Made by a program: the position numbers and the translations under genes
NCBI GenBank assembly: GCA_002305435.1
Contig: DBQZ01000109.1
Coordinates: 3,869 to 9,988 of the forward strand
DNA: 6,120 nucleotides
Source of the DNA: Clostridiales bacterium UBA1381
GTDB lineage: Bacteria > Bacillota > Clostridia > UBA1381
Reading direction: 5' to 3'
Shown here: in pieces, positions 1 to 5,914 of the stretch
How positions within the stretch are numbered: the first letter of the stretch is position 1
Layout of the letters: each line of letters opens with the position of its first letter
Notes under the pieces: generated by a model
The model's database searches: none
What the model saw: the letters and a program-made list of their open reading frames with translations, nothing else
What the model was told of the DNA's origin: nothing

Positions 1-2255
1 TCCGGCAAAAGCTCGTCGCCGTCATCTTCTTCATCCGGCATAACGCCGTTCTCACCCGCCGAACAGCGTTCAATATGCTCGGCGAGATCCTCACTGTAGT
101 GCGTCTCCTCACCTGTCTCCTTGAGGAAATCAAGTATTCGCTCTACCTCCGAATCGGATACGAACGCTCCCTGTACTCTCGTGGGATTTCTCTGTCCTGC
201 GGGAGCGTAGAGCATATCGCCTCGGCCTAAAAGTTTTTCGGCGCCGCCTCGGTCAAGGATTGTGCGACTATCCACTTGGCTTGCAACAGCAAAAGCAATT
301 CTTGAGGGAACGTTTGCCTTTATAAGTCCTGTTATGACGTCAACCGACGGTCTTTGGGTGGCGATTATCAAATGCAGTCCGGCCGCTCTTGCTAATTGAG
401 CCAGACGGCAGATGTAATCTTCAACCTCTTTTGCAGCAACCATCATCAAGTCTGCCAGCTCGTCAATGATTATAACAATACTCGGCAATTTTTCACCACC
501 GTTTTTTTCCATTAGCTTATTATAGCCCTCAAGATTCCTCACCATCGTTTCGGCGAACAAATCATAGCGGCGCATCATTTCTGTAACGGCCCAATTAAGC
601 GCTCCGGCCGCCTTTTTAGGATCGGTCACTACCGGAATAAGCAAATGCGGAAGACCGTTGTAAACGCCCAGTTCTACGACCTTAGGATCTACCATTATCA
701 GCTTGACATCGTTTGGCGAAGCCTTATAAATAAGGCTCACTATTATTGTATTGATACATACAGACTTACCGGAGCCTGTCTGGCCTGCGATAAGGACGTG
801 AGGCATTTTTGCAATATCTCCAACAACCACACCCCCGCCTATATCCCGCCCGAGAGCGATTGTTAGTTTCGACTTGGCATTTTTAAACTTCGGCGACTCA
901 AACAGTTCTCTTATGCTTACAGAACCTATTTCATTATTTGGTATTTCTATTCCTACAGCCGCCTTGCCCGGTACAGGGGCTATAAGCACATTCGGCACGG
1001 CAAGATTTAATGCAATGTCCTTTGCAAGTCCTTCTATTTTGGCTAATTTTACGCCGCTTGAAGGCTGTATTTCATATCGTGTTACAGTCGGACCTTGTGT
1101 AACTTGGGAAAGTTTTGCCTTTACCCCGAAATCATCCAGTATCTGTATCAGCTTGTTGGCTGTTTCATACATCTCCTGCCGCATATCTGTTGTACCCGGG
1201 CGGGGTTCGTCAAGAAGGTCGGTATTCGGGTATATATACTGAAGCTCCGGCCCGTCGATTGCCCGGTCTATCTCCTCGTGAAATTTTATTTTTTCTTTTT
1301 CGGAAAGCTTTTTCGCTTCCTTTTTCTTTTTTTCAGGCTTATCGCAAGCTTCATCTGCTGTTGGCTGAGATTGTTTTTGAGAAGCTGTTTTCTCTTCCTC
1401 GGTGTTTTTAGCAATTATATCGCCAAAAATTTCATCCAATCCATTGGATGTAAATTCTTCGTCTGTTTTTTTTGACGGACGTTCTTTTTTGGGGGGCTGC
1501 TTCTCCCGTTTTTCAAGTGTGGAGTTTACGGTTATATCATCAGCAAATTCCTGAGCTGCAAGCATCGTCTGTGCTGTACGCTGCTTTTTCCTGTCCATAC
1601 GCTGGCGTGCCCTTTTTTGTGCAAGCTCATATGCTCTGAGCTGTGGATCCTCAGCAGGCGGACGTTTGTACTCATCTCGGTATCCGGTGTAATATCCTTT
1701 CATAAAACGGTAAATACGCCTTATCGCATTTATACCGGTAAGCGATTGTAAGAGCAGTACAAGCGTTATAAAAAGTATTACCAGTGATGCTATTTTATGG
1801 AACAATGCGTCAAACGATACAGCTACACACGCTCCTAAAAAGCCGCCGCCAACACCGTCTTCTGCTCCGAACCGATACGCAAGCGATACCGGTATATCAT
1901 ACGCCGATATGAGATGTATTATTGCGCTTACATTAAGTACCGCGAGAAAAGATAAAAGCATTTTTATCCAAAATTTCTTTTTATCACCGACTGCTGCAAG
2001 ATAAACCGTATTCGCTCCCAGAACAAACGGCACCCCGTATGCGGAAGCGCCGAACACGCCGAATATCGCACTGCGGACAGCTCCATTTACTGCCCCTCCG
2101 CTGTCGATATATGTAAATATCAAAAGAAGGACTGTAAGCACCATAAGGATAAACAGATACATACCTATTGACAGATAGGTCTCACTTGCTTCGTTTTTTT
2201 TATTTCTTCCGGCGCTGCGCCTTTTTGACGCTGCGCTGCGTTTTTTTGCTGCCAT
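1..2255 (-). CDS. ftsK: DNA translocase FtsK/SpoIIIE, C-terminus cut by window edge
   Basis: Membrane-anchored hexameric ATPase that pumps double-stranded DNA through the closing division (or sporulation) septum. The window holds the first 751 residues. Residues 1-20 are a Lys/Arg-rich cytoplasmic start. Hydrophobic segments at about 27-50, 63-88, 95-118 and 136-171 form the usual multi-pass N-terminal anchor. Residues 195-355 are a highly charged, probably disordered linker. The motor follows: Walker A GQTGSGKS at 491-498, Walker B IIIDELADLM at 595-604 (D598, E599), then the family blocks ATQRPSVDVITG (632-643) and LDRGGAEKLLGRGD (667-680). An acidic stretch (DEEDDGDE, 741-748) runs into the left edge, so the expected winged-helix gamma domain of about 60-70 residues lies outside. 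The ATG at 2255 has AGGAGG 5 bases upstream. B. subtilis SpoIIIE is close to 790 residues, so little is missing. The family is certain. Whether its main role is division or sporulation cannot be told here. Confidence 0.97.
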   Translation of the reverse strand, partial: MAAKKRSAASKRRSAGRNKKNEASETYLSIGMYLFILMVLTVLLLIFTYIDSGGAVNGAVRSAIFGVFGASAYGVPFVLGANTVYLAAVGDKKKFWIKMLLSFLAVLNVSAIIHLISAYDIPVSLAYRFGAEDGVGGGFLGACVAVSFDALFHKIASLVILFITLVLLLQSLTGINAIRRIYRFMKGYYTGYRDEYKRPPAEDPQLRAYELAQKRARQRMDRKKQRTAQTMLAAQEFADDITVNSTLEKREKQPPKKERPSKKTDEEFTSNGLDEIFGDIIAKNTEEEKTASQKQSQPTADEACDKPEKKKKEAKKLSEKEKIKFHEEIDRAIDGPELQYIYPNTDLLDEPRPGTTDMRQEMYETANKLIQILDDFGVKAKLSQVTQGPTVTRYEIQPSSGVKLAKIEGLAKDIALNLAVPNVLIAPVPGKAAVGIEIPNNEIGSVSIRELFESPKFKNAKSKLTIALGRDIGGGVVVGDIAKMPHVLIAGQTGSGKSVCINTIIVSLIYKASPNDVKLIMVDPKVVELGVYNGLPHLLIPVVTDPKKAAGALNWAVTEMMRRYDLFAETMVRNLEGYNKLMEKNGGEKLPSIVIIIDELADLMMVAAKEVEDYICRLAQLARAAGLHLIIATQRPSVDVITGLIKANVPSRIAFAVASQVDSRTILDRGGAEKLLGRGDMLYAPAGQRNPTRVQGAFVSDSEVERILDFLKETGEETHYSEDLAEHIERCSAGENGVMPDEEDDGDELLP

Positions 2256-2260
2256 GTATT

Positions 2261-2266
2261 CCTCCT
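2261..2266 (-). promoter_or_regulatory. Ribosome binding site of the FtsK/SpoIIIE gene
   Basis: AGGAGG on the minus strand lies 5 bases before the ATG at 2255. It supports that start over any internal codon, because the basic N-terminus and the first membrane segment follow it directly. Confidence 0.85.
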
Positions 2267-2281
2267 TGCTGCCGGATCTTT

Positions 2282-2298
2282 TGCCGTATTTTACGGCA
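2282..2298 (-). other. Perfect 7-bp hairpin in the translocase mRNA leader
   Basis: TGCCGTA at 2282-2288 and TACGGCA at 2292-2298 are exact inverted repeats around a 3-base loop (AAA in the minus-strand RNA). The hairpin would sit roughly halfway between the predicted transcription start (about 2311) and the ATG at 2255. No run of T follows on either strand, so it is not an intrinsic terminator. The upstream arm can alternatively pair, through CTGCCG at 2299-2294, with CGGCAG at 2274-2269, which ends 2 bases from the Shine-Dalgarno sequence. A role in mRNA stability or translation is conceivable but unproven. It could also be a protein-binding palindrome, or chance. Confidence 0.45.
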
Positions 2299-2317
2299 GT
2301 GTACAGCTGATGAGAAT

Positions 2318-2346
2318 ATTATATCACATATTCCGTTTTTTTTCAA
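2318..2346 (-). promoter_or_regulatory. Probable sigma-A promoter of the FtsK/SpoIIIE gene
   Basis: On the minus strand, TTGAAA (2346-2341) is followed by a 17-base spacer and a perfect TATAAT (2323-2318). TG lies one base upstream of the -10 box (TGATATAAT), giving an extended -10 element. Transcription would start near 2311 and leave a leader of about 55 bases. The match to the vegetative housekeeping consensus is close and the placement is right for the gene downstream. It is a sequence match only. Confidence 0.75.
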
Positions 2347-2381
2347 GTTCTATAAATGTCAATCCAAGTAAAAAAGCCTGT

Positions 2382-2409
2382 AATATATCTAATCTTTTCT
2401 CTCATTCAA
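2382..2409 (-). promoter_or_regulatory. Possible second, weaker minus-strand promoter
   Basis: TTGAAT (2409-2404), a 16-base spacer and TATATT (2387-2382) on the minus strand lie upstream of the better promoter for the translocase gene. The surrounding DNA is very AT-rich, where such matches arise easily by chance, so this is tentative. Confidence 0.25.
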
Positions 2410-2445
2410 ATATTGTAGTTTTCTTGCTGCTCGTACCGATTAAAC

Positions 2446-2474
2446 TTGCTTTTTGATGTAAAATGCTGTATAAT
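2446..2474 (+). promoter_or_regulatory. Probable sigma-A promoter of the acyltransferase gene
   Basis: TTGCTT (2446-2451), a 17-base spacer and a perfect TATAAT (2469-2474) stand on the plus strand just upstream of the acyltransferase. Transcription would start near 2481, giving a leader of about 37 bases to the TTG start. With the terminator at 3537-3567 it makes this gene a self-contained single-gene transcription unit, divergent from the translocase gene. Confidence 0.72.
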
Positions 2475-2505
2475 AACTATAGCAATTACTTTAATCATTT
2501 AAATC

Positions 2506-2513
2506 GGGGTGAT
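2506..2513 (+). promoter_or_regulatory. Shine-Dalgarno GGGGTGAT that points to a TTG start
   Basis: GGGGTGAT matches the extended Shine-Dalgarno consensus GGAGGTGAT with one A-to-G change that can still pair as G-U with 16S rRNA. Its core ends at 2509, which is 8 bases before the TTG at 2518. The in-frame GTG at 2509 and ATG at 2512 lie inside the Shine-Dalgarno sequence itself and have no other purine-rich site at a usable distance upstream. This favours TTG at 2518 as the real start. Confidence 0.6.
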
Positions 2514-2517
2514 GCTT

Positions 2518-3534
2518 TTGAATTTACGCAATATAAGCGTGTACCGTACCTACCTAATGGGAATAGGCATAATAGCGGTCCTTGTACTGCACAGCTGCTT
2601 CGGCAGACTTGTCGACGGGAGTACCGCTATACGAATATTTCCCAAAGATGTTGGTTATCTTGGGGTAGATATATTTTTTCTTGTTTCCGGGTACGGTATA
2701 TATTTCTCGCTTTTAAAAAACAGCGATCCTGTTCCATTTTATATACGGCGCTTTAAGAAAATATATTTAAAGTATATTATTGTTGTCATACCATACTGCA
2801 TTATATGCTATGCACTGAATCAAATAAAATGGACAGGCATTGTTGCCAATATTTTTTCTATACAGTTTTGGCTGGGTACCGGCGCATCTTTCGGCTGGTA
2901 CACTTCCGCTCTGTTTTTGATGTATTTCATAGCGCCGTTTTACTTTACAGCCATAAATCACAGCAAGAACAGCCGATATTTAACAATCGCCTGCATTATC
3001 TGCTGTACAGTAGTATCATTGCTTTTAGTAATAGTTGGTCAGAGCAAATACTGCTTATTCACATTCAGAGCGCCGTCGTTTCTGGTAGGTTTCCTTTGGG
3101 CAAAATATTCCCACGAGGGAAAAGAACTTCCCAAAAGCAGTCTGTATTTTGGGGTATCATCATCAATACTTGCAATCATAGCTATTTACATTCTGCGCCG
3201 ACTTAAGGTTCCTGTCGGAGAGCTGGGGCTTGATATGTTTTGTGCAATGCTTACAGGTCCTGGGCTTTCCCTTATATTATGCGGGATATTTTCTCGGATT
3301 AAGGAAAAGAACCCGCTGATGCGTTTTATACATAAAAGCGGCGTTATATGCTTTGAACTTTATTTGGCAAACACATTTTTAATGGGTATTCAAGAAGCCA
3401 TTCTTCCCTTTTTCAACTGGGATAAATACTACATAGTATATACGCTGTGCTATTTTGCAGCACAGTATTTGTTTGCCATATGCTTCCACAGTTTATGGGA
3501 GTATGCAAAACATAAAATCCTATTAAAACAATAA
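2518..3534 (+). CDS. Acyltransferase-3 family integral membrane protein
   Basis: Predicted multi-pass membrane acyltransferase of the AT3 family (Pfam acyltransferase 3), whose members O-acylate surface polysaccharides, peptidoglycan, lipids or antibiotics. The target here is unknown. From the TTG start it has 338 residues, normal for a stand-alone AT3 domain. Family marks are the first helix ending in a His (LMGIGIIAVLVLH, H25), DIFFLVSGYG (51-60), the block FGWYTSALFLMYFIAP (125-140), RAPSFLVGF (184-192) and FELYLANTFLM (279-289). Hydrophobic helices follow one another to the end, finishing in a short basic tail. The family's R/K-X10-H motif has Met (M14) where the basic residue normally stands. 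TTG at 2518 is chosen over GTG 2509 and ATG 2512 because the Shine-Dalgarno sequence overlaps those two. It has its own promoter and terminator and no partner genes to reveal a substrate. Hand-sampled lines give about 38% GC, below its neighbours, which hints at an accessory gene. Confidence 0.9.
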   Translation: MNLRNISVYRTYLMGIGIIAVLVLHSCFGRLVDGSTAIRIFPKDVGYLGVDIFFLVSGYGIYFSLLKNSDPVPFYIRRFKKIYLKYIIVVIPYCIICYALNQIKWTGIVANIFSIQFWLGTGASFGWYTSALFLMYFIAPFYFTAINHSKNSRYLTIACIICCTVVSLLLVIVGQSKYCLFTFRAPSFLVGFLWAKYSHEGKELPKSSLYFGVSSSILAIIAIYILRRLKVPVGELGLDMFCAMLTGPGLSLILCGIFSRIKEKNPLMRFIHKSGVICFELYLANTFLMGIQEAILPFFNWDKYYIVYTLCYFAAQYLFAICFHSLWEYAKHKILLKQ

Positions 3535-3536
3535 GA

Positions 3537-3567
3537 GCGAATCGGCATACACCGGTTCGCCCTTTTT
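3537..3567 (+). terminator. Rho-independent terminator after the acyltransferase gene
   Basis: GCGAATCGG (3537-3545), a 6-base loop CATACA and CCGGTTCGC (3552-3560) form a 9-bp stem with one G-U pair, followed by CC and five T on the plus strand. It begins 2 bases after the TAA of the acyltransferase and lies in the 34-base gap to the stop codon of the convergent gamma-subunit gene. Read on the minus strand the same stem is followed only by a broken T-rich stretch, so it may act in both directions but should be weaker for the oxidoreductase operon. Confidence 0.82.
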
Positions 3568-3568
3568 A

Positions 3569-4105
3569 TTATTCAAAATTATATCCCGTCATGACGGCTG
3601 CCATATCTATATCCAAAAGATTTTTTCTCTTCTGCGGCAGTGTCATATCTACAGCGGCTCGTATCTCATCAAGCGAAAACAGGTCGGTATGACGCAAAAG
3701 CGCTCCCAGCATTACCATGTTCGCAAGATTTCCGTGATCATTCTCGGTTGCAAGCTGAGTAGCCGGTATGTAATACGCTTCTGTATCGCTGCGCTCGGAC
3801 TTTCTCTGGATAAGTGAGCTGTCGATAAACAGCTTTCCGCCTGCTGAGACTGTTTGCTCGAATTTTTCAAGTGACGGAAGATTCATGGCAATAAGTATAT
3901 CGGGAGTCATGATTATCGGGGAACCCACTTTTTCGTCCGAAACTATAACGTGGCAGTTAGCCGTACCGCCTCGCATCTCCGGACCATATGAGGGCAGCCA
4001 TGACAATTCCTTGCCTTTGAGCATAGCTGCTTCGGCCAGTATTTTGCCTGCGAACAGTATACCCTGCCCGCCGAAACCGGAAATTATGATTTCAGTTGTT
4101 TTCAT
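3569..4105 (-). CDS. 2-oxoacid:ferredoxin oxidoreductase, gamma subunit
   Basis: Gamma subunit (178 residues, normal length) of the cytoplasmic 2-oxoacid:ferredoxin oxidoreductase complex, the equivalent of KorC/PorG. In the multi-subunit enzymes this domain contributes to coenzyme A handling. Visible family marks are the glycine-rich start SGFGGQGILFAGKIL (9-23) and the block SYGPEMRGGTANCHV (39-53), typical of pyruvate/ketoisovalerate oxidoreductase gamma domains. A later HGNLANMVMLGALL segment is also usual for the family. Its ATG overlaps the TGA of the beta gene (ATGA), with the Shine-Dalgarno sequence GGGGAGG 7 bases upstream inside the beta coding sequence, so it should be translationally coupled. 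It is the last gene of the operon, with a hairpin in the short gap that follows. The family is certain. The substrate of the complex is not determined by this subunit. Confidence 0.95.
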   Translation of the reverse strand: MKTTEIIISGFGGQGILFAGKILAEAAMLKGKELSWLPSYGPEMRGGTANCHVIVSDEKVGSPIIMTPDILIAMNLPSLEKFEQTVSAGGKLFIDSSLIQRKSERSDTEAYYIPATQLATENDHGNLANMVMLGALLRHTDLFSLDEIRAAVDMTLPQKRKNLLDIDMAAVMTGYNFE

Positions 4106-4854
4106 TTTTCCGCCTCCCCTGCATCCTTAAATACTCCCAGCGGATAATATGGAATCATCTTATCCTGTACAAACTTCATCGCTTCAGTCGCAGACATACC
4201 CCAGTTAGTCGGGCAGGTGGACAAAAGCTCTATCAGTGAAAATCCCTTGCCCTGAATCTGATACTCAAAGCCTTTCTTTATCGACTGTTTTGCTTCTTTT
4301 ATGTGCTTTACACTGTCTAAAGCGCAGCGAGCGATATAAGAAGGGCCATCAAGAGTAGAGAGCATCTCACATATCCTGATAGGATAACCTTGGGTTTTTA
4401 CATCACGTCCGTATGGTGAAGTCTGGGTAACCTGTCCCGGAAGAGAAGTCGGGGCCATCTGACCGCCGGTCATTCCGTAAATAGCGTTGTTTATAAATAT
4501 AACGGTGATATTTTCACCACGTGTTGCCGCATGAACGGTTTCTGCGGTACCTATTGCCGCCAGATCCCCGTCGCCCTGATATGTAAATACTACACGGTCG
4601 GGCAGCGCTCTTTTTATTCCCGTAGCAACAGCAGGAGCCCTGCCGTGCGCAGCCTGTTCAATATCACAGCCGAAATAATTATATGCTGTAACAGCACATC
4701 CTACCGGAGCTACTCCTACAGTGTTCCCCTCTATTCCAAGCTCGTCCATAATCTCACAGACTAACCTGTGCGCTATCCCGTGCGTACAACCCGGGCAGTA
4801 ATGGAACGGCGTCGGCAAAAGCGACTTCGGCTTTTCAAATATTACCTTGCTCAT
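4102..4854 (-). CDS. 2-oxoacid:ferredoxin oxidoreductase, beta subunit (TPP-binding)
   Basis: Beta subunit (250 residues), equivalent to KorB/PorB. It binds thiamine diphosphate and Mg2+ and carries the 4Fe-4S cluster nearest the active site. The TPP/Mg motif is clear: GDGD at 94-97, then NN at 122-123 in the sequence INNAIYGMTGGQ. Likely cluster ligands by family pattern are C20 and C23 (CPGCTHG), C53 (PVGC) and C214 (STCPTNW). The C-terminal tail DKMIPYYPLGVFKDAGE is typical of the KOR/VOR-type beta subunit. The ATG at 4854 follows the alpha-subunit TGA after a single base, with GGGGAGG about 9 bases upstream inside the alpha gene. The 3' end overlaps the gamma start by 4 bases. No key residue appears missing. 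The naming (KorB or the VOR beta subunit) depends on the unproven substrate. Confidence 0.96.
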   Translation of the reverse strand: MSKVIFEKPKSLLPTPFHYCPGCTHGIAHRLVCEIMDELGIEGNTVGVAPVGCAVTAYNYFGCDIEQAAHGRAPAVATGIKRALPDRVVFTYQGDGDLAAIGTAETVHAATRGENITVIFINNAIYGMTGGQMAPTSLPGQVTQTSPYGRDVKTQGYPIRICEMLSTLDGPSYIARCALDSVKHIKEAKQSIKKGFEYQIQGKGFSLIELLSTCPTNWGMSATEAMKFVQDKMIPYYPLGVFKDAGEAEK

Positions 4855-4855
4855 T

Positions 4856-5914
4856 TCACAGCACCTCCCCGGCTATTTCTCTTATTTTACCGATGATCTC
4901 ATCCGGCGAGGGTATTATGCCGCCTGTTCTGCCGTAGAAATACACCGGAGCTCTGCCGTCTAATGACAGCTTTATATCCTCGATCATCTGTCCCATACTC
5001 ATTTCCACCGACAAATATGCTTTTGCATTAGTTTTTGCAAACGCTTCTGTCGGGAACGGCCACAGTGTTATCGGACGGATAATACCGATTTTAAAACCTT
5101 CTGTGCGCAATTGTTTTACTGCGCTTTCAACAACTCTTGAGGTTATGCCGTAGGACGAAATTATAATATCCGCATCCTCGGTAAACATTTCCTCAAACCT
5201 TGCTTCATTTGCGGTTATTGTATCATATTTTTTCTGACGCTCTATTACCGTATCCTCAAGCTCCTTCGGGGTAAGGTAGAGTGTATTTATAACGTTGTGT
5301 TTACGGCTGTTCTTATGGCCGCAGGCCGCCCAATTTTTCTCAGCAAAAACCGGTTCGGGCATATCGTCAAAATTAACCGGTTCCATCATCTGTCCCAGAG
5401 TTCCATCGCCGAGTATCATTACCGGTATTCTGTATTCGTCAGCCAAGTTAAATGCGTCAGCCGTAAGATATACCATCTCCTGCACGGAATTAGGCGCTAA
5501 GACAAGCAGATGATAATCGCCGTGTCCGCCGCCTCTTGTTGCCTGAAAATAATCGGACTGAGCAGGCTGTATGCCGCCAAGGCCGGGACCACCGCGCATT
5601 ATGTCAACGATAACACAGGGCAGATCTGCACCTGCTATGTAGCTTATTCCTTCGGATTTAAGGCTTATACCGGGGCTTGAAGAGCTGGTCATAACTCTGA
5701 CGCCTGCGCCGGCAGCGCCATATACCATATTTATTGCAGCTACCTCGCTTTCAGCCTGAAGAAACGTCCCGCCTATCTTGGGCATTCTTTTTGCCATGTA
5801 CGCAGAAAGCTCCGTCTGCGGTGTTATCGGATAGCCAAAGAAATGACGGCAGCCGGAACGTATAGCCGCCTCAGCAATGGCTTCGTTTCCTTTCATTAAA
5901 ACCTTTTCGCTCAT
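4856..5914 (-). CDS. vorB: 2-oxoacid:ferredoxin oxidoreductase, alpha subunit (VorB type)
   Basis: Alpha subunit (352 residues) of a CoA-acylating, ferredoxin-reducing 2-oxoacid oxidoreductase, cytoplasmic. It supplies the pyrimidine-binding half of the thiamine diphosphate site. Visible marks are FGYPITPQTE (26-35, with the family YPITP block), QAESEVAAINMVYGAAGAG (53-71) with the conserved Glu, TSSSSPGISLKSEG (76-89), RGGPGLGG (107-114) and a C-terminal YFYGRTGGIIPSP block. From memory, the whole chain closely resembles clostridial proteins labelled 3-methyl-2-oxobutanoate dehydrogenase subunit VorB. The same type is also labelled KorA (2-oxoglutarate), so a branched-chain 2-oxoacid substrate is likely but not shown. 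Its ATG overlaps the TGA of the ferredoxin-subunit gene (ATGA), with AGGAGG 7 bases upstream at 5922-5927. The beta gene starts 1 base after it. Confidence 0.95.
   Translation of the reverse strand: MSEKVLMKGNEAIAEAAIRSGCRHFFGYPITPQTELSAYMAKRMPKIGGTFLQAESEVAAINMVYGAAGAGVRVMTSSSSPGISLKSEGISYIAGADLPCVIVDIMRGGPGLGGIQPAQSDYFQATRGGGHGDYHLLVLAPNSVQEMVYLTADAFNLADEYRIPVMILGDGTLGQMMEPVNFDDMPEPVFAEKNWAACGHKNSRKHNVINTLYLTPKELEDTVIERQKKYDTITANEARFEEMFTEDADIIISSYGITSRVVESAVKQLRTEGFKIGIIRPITLWPFPTEAFAKTNAKAYLSVEMSMGQMIEDIKLSLDGRAPVYFYGRTGGIIPSPDEIIGKIREIAGEVL

Noticed and set aside
1286..1340. T-rich near-repeats (runs such as ttttctttttt) that could look like a terminator or simple repeat
   Set aside because: On the minus strand they are AAA/AAG/GAA codons encoding the Lys/Glu-rich linker of the translocase. 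There is no stem beside them.
645..1475. Several plus-strand open frames of 73-126 codons
   Set aside because: They lie opposite the FtsK/SpoIIIE motor and linker. The minus strand shows unbroken Walker A and B motifs and family blocks, while these frames have no ribosome binding site or recognisable domain and are rich in Phe/Cys, as expected opposite a Lys-rich linker.
2282..2298. Hairpin considered as an intrinsic terminator or attenuator
   Set aside because: No T-run follows on either strand, so only a leader structure or binding-site role remains possible.
2357..2362. Perfect TTGACA on the minus strand
   Set aside because: There is no acceptable -10 box 16-18 bases downstream. The nearest TATAAT is 33 bases away and already pairs with TTGAAA at the ideal distance.
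2168..2371. Plus-strand open frame of 67 codons across the translocase start
   Set aside because: It overlaps the start, leader and promoter of the minus-strand gene. Its sequence is Phe/Cys/Arg-rich with no recognisable family.
2463..3206. Plus-strand frames at 2463-2756 and 2805-3206 and a minus-strand frame at 2767-2961
   Set aside because: They are shadows of the acyltransferase frame, which carries all the family motifs and has the promoter and ribosome binding site.
3885..5513. Plus-strand frames at 3885-4130, 4531-4764 and 5295-5513
   Set aside because: They are antisense to well-supported oxidoreductase subunit genes and have no ribosome binding site or domain of their own.
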